A stretch of DNA of 64,000 nucleotides from NCBI GenBank assembly GCA_030762935.1, contig CM060890.1, forward strand, positions 61,568,765-61,632,764, written 5' to 3'. Below the pieces are notes generated by a model. It made no database searches. It saw nothing but the letters and a program-made list of their open reading frames with translations, and had not been told where the DNA came from. Numbering within the stretch: position 1 is the first letter of the stretch; every line of letters starts with the position of its first letter. The translations under genes and the position numbers were made by a program. Source of the DNA: Hymenopus coronatus (taxonomy: Eukaryota; Arthropoda; Insecta; Mantodea; Hymenopodidae). Positions 1 through 11,905 of this stretch are shown one piece after another.

Positions 1-509
1 TTGTCTCATTACGGCTTGTGAGGGATTTGCGCAATTCCCTGATAGTACTTGTTTTCTCTTGACATCTTCATTTCTTAGTGGTTCACGTAGAAATGTGGGA
101 AACATCTCCTAGGAATTTCATTTGTATACCACTTCTCTTCCTTGGAAGTACCTTCGTTTCAGCGGGGTCTAACATCGACATTTCAGATTCTCTCTCCCCT
201 GGAACACTTTATTTCCAATTTTGTAGGATCGCATTTATACAGAGCCATAAACTTTAAATTAAGTAAGATAAATTAAAGAAAATACCCTCACCTATTTTAA
301 TGTAGCTGAAGTATTCCGAAAGATTAATTAAATGCACAGCGTGAAAGTACACAAAGCTAAGACATGGAAAGAGGGAATGGAGCAACTAAAACTCTGAAAA
401 CTATTGCCCTCTTAAAACCGTAGACATCGAATTATCTCTAAAGTCTCGTATGAAGAAGAAAATCCTTAATTTAACAGCTACACAAATGAAGGAGGATGAA
501 GAAAACTTT

Positions 510-1331
510 GATGTGTTACATTCACATCGCTTATTACTTTTTCTACGTACTATGTACATAGTGTAGTTATACAGAAAGTATTGTATTCCACCCAAAAACG
601 ATACCTTGATATGTCTATGCGTCCATAAAAAGCATTTTTAGAAAAAGGTTCGTGAATGACTGTGTGTGTCTAAGCACAGCATAGCTATCATAGCTTGGTA
701 TTTAACTTTAATATCTTCCAAGGATACGACACGAAGATTTTAAAGAAAATTCCTCCACCCCAAACTACCCTTAAATGGAAATATGGCTTCAATATACAGT
801 ATTTTGATTAAATACGTATATTAAAGTTAATAATATCTCAAAGAAAGTGTATATCTTGAATTTTCTGGAAGTAGCCTCTGAAGACCTGTTCATTCTGGAT
901 GAATTATGCTTAACTAGTAATTGTAAGAGATACACAAAAACATAACTGCACAAAAAATATAGATATTATTAAAATACACAATTTAGGTCGTATACATTTT
1001 TATTGTACAGTTGACCGTTCGAGATATTCTTGTTATTGTTTTCAAATTTAATCTACACATGTTCTCAACGGCTTACCTTTTTCCACTTCTCTTTTGTTTT
1101 TCTGGAAACGCAAAGTGAACCGAACTTCAATTTTTTACATATGATAGGCTTTTAAAAATATTTGACTATCACTTTAGCTTCGTGAATTCCCTTATTTTTT
1201 GTCTCCTTTAAGGAGTAAATAGTAAGACTTAATTTTATCTCGTTTAGTATGATGTAAATAGAAGAATAATAGTTTGTAAAATTAGTTAGTTTGCTGAATA
1301 GGTAGAGAAAGTCATGTGAAATGAATATACC
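510..1331 (+). repeat. Family A copy with extended left end
   Basis: Nearly complete copy. The left palindrome region (TACGTACTATGTACATAGTG) is at about 546-565, and the right end (GTAGAGAAAGTCATGTGAA) is at about 1302-1320. Unlike most copies, its left edge is preceded by GATGTGTTACATTCACAT, the reverse complement of the family's right end, so this copy has terminal inverted repeats. The copy at 62106 shares the same junction. Confidence 0.8.
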
Positions 1332-2055
1332 ATATATTTATTTGGGTTCTACAAACTCCGATTATGAAAAATCTTTTAAAGCCATTATATTGGTATAAAT
1401 TCAAAATGTAAGGCATCGTAATCTATTACAACTATTACAACTATTGTAAAAACAATATGAATTATTTATGTTATAAATTTCATGTACAGTATTGAACAAT
1501 TAGAATACACCCCTTTAATTTAAGGTTTGCTCCACATAACTTTGCTCTATATATAACTATCACGTGACTATTCTCCTCCTATTAGCTGTTGTACTGGAAT
1601 AAGTTGTAATGCGGTTTAAAATCTATCCTTAGTTAACATGAATATATTGGTTAATATATAAGAATGGTCAGATTATTATGTTTCATAATAAAATTATATG
1701 AACTTAAAATTGTACACGTAATTTTACCAGTTTTTGAAATTTGACTATCTATTAAGCTAGTAAGCTCATATTTATTAACAGCCAACTTTAAACCTTATTT
1801 TCTCGCAAAAGTTTTTTCAACACGTTTCCATACTCAAAATTCTCCATGCGATGCAATTTTTCACTAATTAGTTTTCCCACAAATCAATCACATATTTACG
1901 ACTTGATGTATTTGAATAGTCTTAACTGTGTGGTGAAGTCACAATTCCTGTCAGTATAGACCATAAGTTTTGCTTCCATTATTACACCACAATAGTTGTC
2001 TAGTGGTCTAGATTTGTAGTGGATCTTACATAAGGCATTCTAATATCTGTTACAG
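1332..2055. other. AT-rich unassigned DNA with a family B repeat fragment
   Basis: No gene seen. About 1780-1885 is, in reverse complement, clearly similar to 43165-43260. Shared blocks include TTTTGAGTATGGAAA and a GAGAAAATAA/AAGAAAATAA segment. This is a second, rarer dispersed repeat (called B here). Confidence 0.4.
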
Positions 2056-2133
2056 GGAGGCCCGCCCATTCAAACTTATGCCTTCCTCAGAGAAAATAAA
2101 CACGTACCCCTTGTGTGCCATGCCTATTTGGAG
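2056..2133 (+). CDS. Candidate internal exon, unidentified gene
   Basis: A 78-base block of 26 codons with both ends on codon boundaries. It follows a good acceptor (AATATCTGTTACAG) and is followed by a possible donor (GAG then GTATAAGC). The reading begins GGPPIQTYAFLRENKH and continues VPLVCHAYLE, with higher GC and a more protein-like composition than its surroundings. I do not recognise the protein. A block this short can arise by chance. The neighbouring minus-strand exon candidates at 2401-3561 would then belong to an overlapping or nested gene. Seen: open frame and splice motifs. Inferred: exon status. Confidence 0.3.
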
Positions 2134-2400
2134 GTATAAGCAACCTAAAAGCACACTGCTTTCATAAATAAAATTATTAGCAAAATGAGGGAAATATTGA
2201 TTTAATGTTGTTCTTAACTATAAGTACATATTTCTGCACCTATACCTCTAACAGCTTGCATATTTACAAAATATACATGTAGCACAAGCAAATACGCTGT
2301 ATAATTTGCAAGCTGTGAAACATCTTACTGATGAAAAAGGCAAAAATATTCATTATATGCAACATTAAATATTGCATTAAAATACCATCCCTACATATAC

Positions 2401-2560
2401 CTCACAATTTCAGAGTTAAGCTGTTCATAATGAGATAAAGCAGAAGCTTTCATGCTTTCAACTGAGCTTTCCCTCCTTTTGTACGTGTGGATGGTGTTAA
2501 AGTATGTATCAATTGCTTTCCGAAAATTCTCTCGAAATAAAATATTGTAGACAACTTTAT
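2401..2560 (-). CDS. Candidate internal exon (downstream of 3458-3561), unidentified gene
   Basis: 160 bases on the minus strand: two bases completing a codon, 52 open codons, then two bases of a split codon. The acceptor is strong (TTTATTTGCGCTTCAG) and the donor is AG followed by GTATATGT. The translation includes KVVYNILFRENFRKAIDTYF and later SALSHYEQLNSEIV, which reads as a soluble alpha-helical segment with many charged residues. The incoming phase exactly fits the outgoing phase of 3458-3561, with the joined codon GAT (Asp). No family is recognised. The next exon would lie at lower coordinates and needs one base to complete an AG_ codon; I could not find it convincingly. Confidence 0.4.
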
Positions 2561-2865
2561 CTGAAGCGCAAATAAACAAAGTCTCGAGAGTATCCATAAG
2601 ATAGATTTATGTATTCGATTTGAAGAATAATTTAAGCTTTCGCTTGCTATCATTTAATTTTGGGTAAAATATAAAATATAGCAAGATATCCTAATCCTAT
2701 GCTTTGCGTATTTTCCAATGACGCATGTGGTGCGATATTTTTATTCAAAGATTTATCTACATAAGCTTACAATTCCCATGAGAGCGTTTGTCCTTGCTCC
2801 ATGTCCCTGCCTATGTGCTAGCATATATGTAGCATTAATTTACGTATTCCAAACAAAATCTGCTG

Positions 2866-3174
2866 TTGATATCACTGCGGCTATCACATATCAAATTTAT
2901 CTCTAGTTATCTTTTTTTTCCATCTTTATTTCTCTTCCGCAGTACGATAGTCATATTCGTTCTTTCGTACTCATCTGGTTCCATTAAATGCATGTGGGAT
3001 TTAACTAGATTTTTTTCCTTCTTTGCGATGGAAATACATCGGAAGCATAACGAACCACCCAAATTGAACTGGGAATCAAATATCCCAATGCAATTCATAT
3101 TTGACCACATTAAGTCTACTCCCTTCTCCATTCCTTTAATTGAAAATCCCTTTCAATGTAGCAATGCCTATTAG
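2866..3174. other. Doubly open segment, unassigned
   Basis: Open on both strands for 70-100 codons (plus 2866-3174, minus 2907-3131) without splice motifs that favour either. No similarity recognised. It could be an old repeat or chance. Confidence 0.2.
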
Positions 3175-3457
3175 AATATGATAGTATAACAGTGTGTATT
3201 TCTCTTACAGAAAAAATATAGTCTGATGAAATGAGATAACGGGAAATGAAATGAAAATCTATGGTCTAGGGGTAAGGGTGACTGTATTTATGCTATATGG
3301 TGGTTTTCCAATTTTGTTATTTCAGGTTATTGAAGCAATTAACCTCATTTTTTGAAGGACAGTTTTTGGTTTCTATTAGCAACTAAATCAATTCTATGAT
3401 GAAACCCCTTTTTGGCGCGGCCCTCATTTTAGATCTGCATTTTTATATAAAACTCAC

Positions 3458-3561
3458 CGTAATTATTATCGAATGTAAGACACAGTAGAGTTGATATCAG
3501 TTCATGGACCAGATTCATAGACAAATTCAAGCCAGTCTTGAGATGTCTGTAACTCTCTAAA
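3458..3561 (-). CDS. Candidate internal exon (upstream of 2401-2560), unidentified gene
   Basis: 104 bases on the minus strand: one base of a split codon, 34 open codons, and one base of the next. The donor ACG then GTGAGT is near ideal; the acceptor is ATATTTTGTGTAG. The reading contains HLKTGLNLSMNLVHELISTL and then LCLTFDNNY, a leucine-rich helical stretch. Joined to 2401-2560 across an 897-base intron it gives 87 uninterrupted codons. The other two frames of the exon are closed or do not join. The matching phases and strong sites are the main support; the protein is not recognised and the upstream exon was not found. Confidence 0.42.
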
Positions 3562-3759
3562 CTACACAAAATATTCCAGCCGATTTTCAAAACTAAATTA
3601 TCTAGTATACAAAAGCATTTCAACCTCCAATATAAAGGCTTAAAACCACATAACCAAAAGAAAAGCATATTAAATTCTTATATCATGTTAGAACTATTAA
3701 GAGCACTACGAATATTCGTGAAAATAAATATTATAATAATTACTATTATTAATATTGTA

Positions 3760-4060
3760 CTGTCGTTATTTCTAAACAGTCTAGCGATGTTGCTCGCAAC
3801 AACATATACAACTCGCACCGAGAGGTCACAGATTTAAAATCCCCCTTCAGAGGTATTTTTGTGGTTTCCTCGGGCGAAAGCTGGGTTGGATAGTTTGATC
3901 CTCGAATTTTCCTATCATCCCGTTTGTCATTATGTTTAGTTTCCTTCTTCTTGACCACCATACCAGCATTGAGGCAGATCACCCATCCCGGATATGCTAT
4001 GATCAAATGTTTACCTGCGCCTCGTGTGCTACTGACCATGTTATAAAGAGGGAGCCTATT
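3760..4060 (+). repeat. SINE-like block
   Basis: GC-richer block with a box-B-like CAGATTTAAAATCCC at about 3830 and the TTTCCTCGGGCGAAAGC type of body seen in tRNA-derived SINEs. It is weakly supported because no second copy was found in the window. Confidence 0.3.
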
Positions 4061-4592
4061 CCTTTAAGATATATGCAAATATACGATACGTTTTTGTTTA
4101 AATATTTCATTGAATATTTGCTTATTTATCTTCAACAATATAATTAAATTTGCATCCATTCAACATAGCACTTGCTGAAATTTCACACTTATCCATAGTC
4201 CGTTGCAAATTTTAAAAGCAGACAAAACATTGTTCATAAAAGGAGATTCCGTTCGACCACTTCAAAGTTATGATTTGAAAATTATCATTGATTTAATGTC
4301 TGTATTTAATAATTTTCAGAACAGCATTGCTATTTCGATCACATAACTTATTATGAATATGTAAATCAATGGTTGCATAAGAAACTCCTTGAGATGTAAA
4401 ATGTGTAAGAACATAATTTGATTTAATATATACGTATAAGTATTAAACGCTAATTAGTAAAAACCTAGAGGTGTAACTTTCCATGGAAAATAATAATTGT
4501 GGTTTTATATTAAAAATACCTACGTTAAGACGATATTATGCAAATGAAGCTAAGCAAAGCACCTGTTAAGTACTTTCCTTTATATTCTTCAG

Positions 4593-4717
4593 ATAAAACT
4601 CCTAAGTTGGCAGCGTTACCTGATCCTGTATCCATAAACTGTGACCAACATATCATCCAAGAGGAGAAGTTGGAAACTGCTTTGCATTTGACATCAACAA
4701 AGACAAATCGCTATTAG
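4593..4717 (+). CDS. Candidate 3'-terminal exon, unidentified gene
   Basis: Follows a very strong acceptor (TTCCTTTATATTCTTCAG). After two bases of a split codon there are 40 open codons and a TAG stop at 4715-4717. The reading includes KTPKLAALPDPVSINCDQ, then IIQEEKLETALHLTS and a basic end TKTNRY. The other two frames close quickly. The upstream exon must end one base into a codon. The candidate at 2056-2133 ends on a codon boundary, so it is not the direct neighbour. No clear polyadenylation signal was picked out downstream. Protein not recognised. Confidence 0.33.
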
Positions 4718-5843
4718 GGCAGGACAATTTGGATCATTAGCCATAACTAATGCCTGTGAAGCTTTCTGCTGCCCTTTATTGCCAGGTTTTGTTAACTACA
4801 TTGCAATATTTCAGAAATGGTATCGCTTTTTTAAGACTTCCATAGCAAATATATCATAAAAATGCTCTCAGCCTTTATAATTATATAACTGTTAAAATAG
4901 ATCCATAGATTAAATAATCCAGTTTTCGTGGAAAATGTGTTGTGACTGGATTTTTGATAACGCAACGCTCTTACCAAATGAAAAGCAAGCTAAATAAATG
5001 ATACTCACGAGGTGACGTAACAAAGCCGATTCGGAATTTCACAAAGGAAGGAAAGTCAGCCTTTGTAGCTTAGAACTAATTATGCCAAAATTCAACATCT
5101 ATTCTCCTTATCACATTAGTCTGCTAGTTAGAAGATATCATAGAGCTTTCAATTAATGTAAACTGGCATTGAAATACAATAATTACCATTGATGCTAAGT
5201 ATAGAATACGTAACATGCGATTGCTATTAATACCGCCACTCTCCAATTCGATGCCAAAATAACTTTATTGATATTGCTATAGAATTTTTATTTAATGGCG
5301 GGAAAAAAGTATAACAAAAAAGTAAAACCTTCTATATGACTAACAGTGCAAAACGTCACCACTGAGTTTAGTTTAGTGCATTTTAACTTGCACTAAAGAC
5401 TACCGTATTTTTATTACCAAAACATTAAATATGGATGTTTCAATTAAACCATTTCAATTTTCAAGCCAAATGTTGTTTTGGAATAAAGTTTAAAAAATGT
5501 TTATCTACCAAGAACACATGGTTAAAACAAATACAATTACATATATTAAATATAACACTTCAAATTGAGGCTTGTGAGGGGGATGTTGGATTGGTTTGGC
5601 ACGGGTTCTTAAGTAAAAAGAAACAAAAGCCTATTCTCCCAAATAATCAAAATTATAAATGCTAAGTGAAGTACGATTGAAGTACTGAGGGATAAGGAAT
5701 ATTAAAGTTTAACAAAATGCAACGCAGGCTTCCGCTTCGTCATTTAAATTTACGTTTTTGCAAAATTAGTATTCGGAATGAATATTGTATACCTTTGAAA
5801 TGGCAAAGCATAAGAGATAAAGATAATTTAACGTTCCAACTCA
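4718..5843. other. AT-rich DNA, nothing recognised
   Basis: No repeat, RNA or gene could be assigned. A 76-codon open frame at 5435-5665 has no supporting feature. Confidence 0.4.
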
Positions 5844-6195
5844 ATTTTTACTATCTTTAGCAAGTATGTACAATGTATATAGTGGATAGAGAATGTGTTG
5901 TAGTTCACCCAAAAATTCGATACCGAGATTTCACTGGAAATACATTCTTTAGGATCCTCGGAATAAAAAACAAAAAATAAAAAATAAAAAAGTAAATAAA
6001 ATAAAAAAATGAGAAAAAGGTCCCTATGTGTGCTTGTGTGTGTGTGCGCGCGCGTGTGTACAGCCTAGCTCAAAAACGAAATGTCGGTTAAGAACTTGAT
6101 ATTTAAGTCCACTATCTTCCAAATATTCAGCGCAAAGATTTTCAGGAAAATTACCTTTTACATGGAACATTTTTCGAAATTTTTAATTTTCTCAT
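5844..6195 (+). repeat. Family A copy, 3'-truncated
   Basis: The left end and palindrome-derived region (5845-5895) are present, followed by the ACCCAAAAATTCGATACCGAG block, an A-rich insert, a (GT/GC)n tract near 6040 and the TCTTCCAAATATTCAGCG block. It stops after about 6195 and lacks the right half. Confidence 0.75.
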
Positions 6196-6775
6196 ATGAA
6201 AGGGTGCGTCTCACAACGTATGAGTGGTACTTTAAAATTACGCTTCGCATACCGCGTGGGTTGACTGCACGTGTCGGTGACGCATTTTAGAATCTCTGTT
6301 TCCACGGCCAAAATAATAGTATTTTAGATGAAAACTTGTTTTCGGCTATTCAGCGTTTTCACTTTCATACTCTTTTAACTAATAAGCTCGTTGTAACGGT
6401 GATCTTCCGGTATCTCAGGTCGATTAGACTCCGAGCACGTGCTGAAATGAAAATACTGAAATGATACATCCACCACTGTAAAAATACTTCACTATATTCT
6501 TAATATCGTAACACTGAAATATTGCTGGATGGGCAAAACTAGAATCACTTTACAATGAACTTTGATTTCTAGTCGCAGGACCAATACCTGGTGCGTACCG
6601 CGCCTTATCGAGCGTGGCCATGGGGACCGGCTGAGCATTTCTTCTGTCTTTCAATTAATTATGAACATTACACTTTCCATAATATTCTCAAAGTTACATA
6701 AAATGTTAAGCCATGCACCTTGAATCGTTTTAAATATTACTTTACTTTCACACGCTATTCGCATATGAGCATTTG
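6196..6775. other. Unassigned spacer
   Basis: No gene seen. Locally GC-richer around 6590-6640 (GGTGCGTACCGCGCC), but no box A/B pair or ORF. Confidence 0.3.
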
Positions 6776-7597
6776 CTATTTTTACTTTCTCTACACGTAC
6801 TATAGTGTATAGACAATTATTTCGATACCGAGATTTTACTGAAAATACATACTTTGGGTCCCCCTGAATCCAGAAAAAGCATTTTTGTAAAAAGGTCCGT
6901 GTGTACATGTGTGTGCCTATGGACAGCATAGCTCAAAAACGAAAATACCTTTAAATTCCAAACTTGGTATTTCAGTTTGGTATCTTCAAGGAGGAGACAA
7001 GAAGATTTACAAGGAAATCCCCTCACCCCTAATTATCCTTTACATAGAACTTTTTTCGAAAATTTTGATTTTCTCAAAGACGACTCTAACGGTTATGATT
7101 AATATATCGTATATTAAATATATTTACATGACAAATGAAATGCACCACTTGAATTTTCTGAGAATAGTCTCTGAAGACTAATTTATTCTGAATGAATTTT
7201 ACGGAATTTTGCATAACTGCTAAACCGTAAGAAATGGACAAAAACTTACCACACAAAGATGTAGAACATGTTAAAACACACAATTTATGTTATATACATT
7301 TTTCATGGAGTTGATCGTTTTTGAGATATTCCTTGCTTTTAGTTTCAGCTTTGAAAAATACATACTTGTCTCATACAGGAATTTGTCAACTCCTGTCCAT
7401 ACAAACAAAGGAGCTTCAGCCACTATCACTTTAACGTATGATATTCCATTGTTTCGCTTCTACTTACAAGGAAGCAAGTAATAACATTATTTCTGCTAAT
7501 TTATCCTCGATTGGAATGAAATAACTGCAAGCATAAGCTTTTAACAACACTTTGTTGCAGCGATGTAGAGAAAGTCATGTGAATGGAACACTTCAGG
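6776..7597 (+). repeat. Family A copy, near full length
   Basis: Runs from TTTTTACTTTCTCTACACG to GAATGGAACACTTCAGG and carries every block of the family in order, including AACTTGGTATTTCAGTTTGG at about 6960. The short ORFs across it on both strands are not conserved between copies and are not coding. Confidence 0.85.
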
Positions 7598-7787
7598 TAT
7601 TTAATACATATTTTACATTTCTGGCATTGTTGTCCAAAGTTGAGGCAAATTATTTTCATGTGCTGGTTCATAGTACATACATACTTGGAAGACAATCATT
7701 GTTGGCACTTTCATGTGTGTATTCCTTTACAATAAGGTTAATATGTACATTAATTTTATTCAAAGATAATAAATATTGTATCACATA

Positions 7788-8610
7788 AATGACTCTCAGG
7801 ATCTGATTAAAGTTCAATACATTTAAAATATGTTCATGACTAAATGTAGGTATATCCTAAATTTTCTGGGAATATTCTCTGAAGATCTCGTCTTTCTGTA
7901 TAACTTATATAACTTGTAAATCGTAGTGGATAGCAAAAACTTACTACAGAAAAGTATAGATTTCATTAAGAAGAAAATAAATGACGTGTTATTTATGGAC
8001 GCTCTTTAACTACTGTGGTTCTCAGCGTCCCACTCTAAATTGGGCATACAAGACAGCTTAATTTGCTCAGAGACCTCTCTTATCAGGCTTGAGGTTCTTT
8101 TACGTGCCGTAAGTTTACGACATGGTACCAACGGCTTTGCTTCCCTTTCGAAGGAAGCCATGCTAAGGATTTTTACACCCGAAAAAATGTATCGTCCTCT
8201 GCCGGGTTTGAACCCGCTACCTTGGGCATATGAAGTTAGCATGGTAACCATTACACCACGGAGGGTGACAATTTCTCTAAGGCTCACAATTTATATGATA
8301 TACATGCTTTTTCTCTAAAGTTAACCGTTTCTGTGATATTATTTTTTTGGTTTCAATTTTAAATTACTTAAACATTTCTCAAGCGGAAAGTCAACTTTCG
8401 TTTCTCTTTTTGTTTTACTTCCAGGAATGCCAGCTATAGTGATAGCTTTAAAATATTTAACTACCGCTTTAGCCTTGTGCATTTCCTTATTTTCCTTCTA
8501 CTTACAAGAAAGCAAATAATGAGATAATTTCTACTAATGCTTATATCGATTAACATGGCGCAGATAAAATAATAATTATTATAAGGAAAGTTTGTTTGTG
8601 GACCAGCTAC
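7788..8610 (+). repeat. Family A copy, 5'-truncated and split by a SINE
   Basis: Begins mid-element (GATCTGATTAAAG) and continues to a degraded right end near 8600. The sequence breaks at about 7960 and resumes at about 8280 (CACAATTTATATGATATAC), with a SINE between, so the SINE arrived later. Confidence 0.75.
7986..8269 (-). mobile_element. SINE family 1, inserted into family A
   Basis: tRNA-derived SINE read on the minus strand. The tRNA head is at 8195-8269 with box A (TGGTGTAATGG) and box B (GGGTTCAAACCC). The body carries the conserved GAACCTCAAGCCTGATAAGA and the tail ends in AGCGTCCATAAATAACAC. Possible target duplication TTTCATTAAG / TTTCTCTAAG, with mismatches. Confidence 0.85.
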
Positions 8611-9185
8611 ATCCACATTTTTTCAATAACCTTTGTGCGGCATTAGATATTTCGGAGGCGTTTTTTGTTACTGGTTTCACATTATCAATATTTTGTGATT
8701 TTAACTTCAGTCGTCATGCAATTATTTCCGCCGATGTCATGGGCTTTCAAAGCTAGCATACCAAGGAACTTTTTTTAAAGATTTATTATATATAATTTAT
8801 TTTGTTTCCCTTTATAAGCTGAAGAGAAATGTATAACTATACTAAGCAGACGTGAAGCTAGAAATGCAAATTCTGGCAAGAATAATTTGTACAAAGAAGA
8901 GATAGAGCTAACCAGTGAACGTTTAGGCTATAACCCTGGAGTGTACAATGGGGGTGAAGCGGTATACCACACGCACTGTGCCCTTCCAAGATCTATTTCG
9001 GATACTACTCCACAAGAGGAAAAGATGAAGTGAAGGACAACACAAGGCTAAAGGTGCAGGCAGTGGATCATAGAGATACGCGAAGTACCTCACACTTCCT
9101 AGCTCTACCATAGCCTTCTGGGTCTGTCTTCCAGTGTCCACGGGGAATATTGTTTCCTTTAAGCACTATCCGCACCATCTGTCAA
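8611..9185. other. Unassigned; GC-richer 8930-9180
   Basis: No gene recognised. A 72-codon minus-strand open frame at 8923-9141 sits in the GC-richer part but has no splice or family support. Confidence 0.3.
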
Positions 9186-9527
9186 ATCCGCCTCACGCCA
9201 TGAAACTTATGCCTCTTCCATGTAATTTTGCCCTCTCATTCTCTGCTGTCTGGAATAGCGTGTTACACAATACAACATTCCTTATTCAACACGATAATCT
9301 ATCTTAATATATTTGAAGACAATAAAATTGTCAAACATACATTTTCAATCATATTAATCCGCCTCACGCCATGAAACTTATGCCTCTTCCATGTAATTTT
9401 GCCCTCTCATTCTCTGCTGTCTGGAATAGCGTGTTACACAATACAACATTCCTTATTCAACACGATAATCTATCTTAATATATTTGAAGACAATAAAATT
9501 GTCAAACATACATTTTCAATCATATTA
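9186..9527 (+). repeat. Exact 171-bp tandem duplication (two units)
   Basis: Units 9186-9356 and 9357-9527 appear identical base for base, starting ATCCGCCTCACGCC and ending TTTTCAATCATATTA. Identity over the whole unit implies a very recent duplication or an assembly artefact. Confidence 0.95.
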
Positions 9528-10290
9528 AAGACTGAGTAAATAAGTATATTTATTTAAATGCCAGTATAAGTACATCAATCTTTATCAATTGCAGGGGTCC
9601 ATAGACCGTACATGCTTATTACAAAATAATAAGCAATATTAAAAGCTATAAAAGGACTGAACATGAAAATAAAAAAAGTATATTTAAATACAACATCTTA
9701 CATTTACAACATACAATAAACCGTATTCGGATGCATTAGTGTACCCTATCATAGTAAATATATCCACTTAAAGGATATAGATATATATACATATATACAC
9801 ACACACATACACACAATACTAACACCACAACAAAACAATGACCGAAAAGGATGACTCCCTACTATCAAACTTCACTGTTCGCAGCTGCCTCGTTTAAGCA
9901 GTAATTTACCTATCTCCTACGCGTTTTCTATGCCTGCCTGTATCAACCAACATGCCCATAACTCTCCATTCGCGGTGGTAAAGGACACGGTAAATAGTTT
10001 TCCCTCCATTCCTCCATACCGCTACATCTTGGCTGGATATGAGTCCACGATTCTTCCTCCTAGCAAATGGGGCAGATTCTCGCACCATTTTCGTCAGTAA
10101 TTTTTATCATCCTCCATGCTCATAGACTAATCCACGGGAGGTTCTGTGTAATGAGTTTGGTATCTGTTTTGACTGTCCATATTAAACAAATATACTGTTC
10201 AAAAAAGGCAAATGTAACGGAAATAAACTAAGTAATTATCAATAAATGCATAGAAGGATCTTTTGTTTTAAACTTGGCTCTCAAAATGAC
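9528..10290. other. Unassigned, with an AT/CA simple-sequence patch
   Basis: TA- and CA-rich patch at about 9778-9815. A GC-richer patch at 9910-10090 has only a 60-codon minus frame. Nothing assigned. Confidence 0.3.
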
Positions 10291-10294
10291 GAAA

Positions 10295-10487
10295 TGGTTG
10301 CCCACATTCAACAGGTAGAATCTCGCTTAAGGTGAGTTAGCTGGATAAATTTTTATTGGGGTTTCACTTATTCTGAGAAGACGAATGCCTAGTAACGATA
10401 AGCTTCATGGATCTGAGATTATTTGAGCATCATTTCACCAAATTCATTCCTCGTCCGATATGACCAACCACGTTAAAGGACGTAAAG

Positions 10488-10520
<33 letters not shown>
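10295..10520 (+). mobile_element. SINE family 5, diverged, with poly(A) tail
   Basis: Body blocks AATCTCGCTTAAGGTGAGTTA, TTCTGAGAAGACGAATGCC and GAGCATCATTTCACCAA match the copy at 25581. It ends in about 28 A residues (10492-10519). The tRNA head is largely lost. Confidence 0.75.
10491..10519 (+). repeat. Poly(A) run
   Basis: SINE tail, about 28 A. Confidence 0.95.
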
Positions 10521-11630
10521 AAATTAATGAAAGCTCCTGCAGCTATGATTCTATCATGGCAGCATGTTATATAATCACTTGACGGGCATTGAAGTGACTT
10601 AATTATTGCCGTTCAAAGCCAAACATTAGTCAATTAGTTAAAGGGAAGGATACATATTAGCAGGGAAAAGGTGTAAAAACAAGATTTAAAAACACACGAA
10701 AATGAAACGTAGAAAGGAAATCGTGTTTGCAGCATTAACCTACCGTACAGGGAAAAACAAGAAAAACCCAAGATGATAATGTACAATCGACGTAGATCGA
10801 ATCTGGGACCTCCAGCATCATTTTGATGCCAACTAGCTCTCTCACCTAAATATAATGTAATGTAACTCAAACGCTAGTTTCTTTTACATCAATATGCAAC
10901 ATGTTCCATATTATTTTCGTTCAGCTCCTGCTTTGGTTTATTTCCGTGCAGCTGGTGTTTATTCTTCGACAAGCGAAGGTTGAGTCTTCTTAGAGCTGTC
11001 AACTTTGAAAGCATACAAGCCATATCACTAGCCAAACATGCCAGGACTTAATAGAGGATAACAGTGAGCACTTGGATTTCTTTCAGAGGGTCCTTACCTA
11101 ACAGAAACTTCACCTCACATCTTGAGATGCCCATCTCTCCCCTGCCCTACCTTCGAAAGGAAATGAATTAAGAATGGGAATAGGAAAAGTGAAGAGGGGT
11201 CTGAGAAAAATGCAGGAAAGGGGGGAAGTGGAATGAAATAGGTAAAGTGCCTAGTCGAGTTGAGGTGTCAGAATAAAGGATGTGGGTAGAGGGGGGGGGG
11301 GTGAGTGGTTTTTCGCGACACGCGCAGAGGATTTAGACATGCAGTTCCGGAAAAAAGCAAGGATCAGCAAGGGGGAAGTTTTGCCATATTTTACAGCGAA
11401 AGGGAGCGTAGCTAGACAAATTTCGATTAAAACGTTTTTAACCCTTTTCTCTCAGGAGGAAAGAGAAACACTAGTTACAGCGGGCACTCTGTTAAAATAA
11501 TTGCTTCTTACAATTCTGAAGTAATATATTACAGTACAAGAGTAAGAGGAAACGTTTACCAAACCAAGACAGTTTAACAAACATCACACTGAGCCTTCAC
11601 ATATCTTTCTCAATCACCACAGATTATGTA
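10521..11630. other. Unassigned; purine-rich stretch 11150-11320
   Basis: Contains a G-rich run near 11290. An open frame at 11282-11500 includes a CTTTTCTCTCAG acceptor-like site at 11450 and ends at TAA. The frame is not recognised and is treated as unsupported. Confidence 0.25.
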
Positions 11631-11654
11631 TGTATGTACGTATGTAGGTATGAA

Positions 11655-11706
11655 GGTAGGTAGGTAGGTAGGTAGGTAGGTAGGTAGGTAGGTAGGTAGG
11701 TAGGTA
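11655..11706 (+). repeat. (TAGG)n microsatellite
   Basis: About 13 tandem TAGG units, preceded by impure GTAT units. The Thr-Tyr-Leu-Pro repeats in the minus-strand frame are only a translation of this. Confidence 0.98.
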
Positions 11707-11862
11707 TCCGTTTTAAAGCACTAGTGGTAGTAGTAGTTAAATGTTCGCAGGTTTCGCGACCAGTGCATTTAGTAACATATAACAACTTTACCGGACTTGC
11801 AACATGTTTGGGCAACATGTTACATTTCATTAGTGGTATATATACTTCCGTTTGACTGCAAT

Positions 11863-11866
<4 letters not shown>

Positions 11867-11902
<36 letters not shown>
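11867..11902. repeat. (TA)n microsatellite
   Basis: About 18 uninterrupted TA units. Confidence 0.98.

Positions 11903-11905
<3 letters not shown>

Noticed and set aside
1..263. Open frames on both strands (plus about 64-263; minus 1-108 after an acceptor-like CCTAG)
   Set aside because: The readings contradict each other, neither phase fits the 2401-2560 donor, and open frames of this size are frequent here by chance.
11624..11905. 93-codon minus frame with Thr-Tyr-Leu-Pro repeats
   Set aside because: Pure translation of the (TAGG)n and (TA)n microsatellites.
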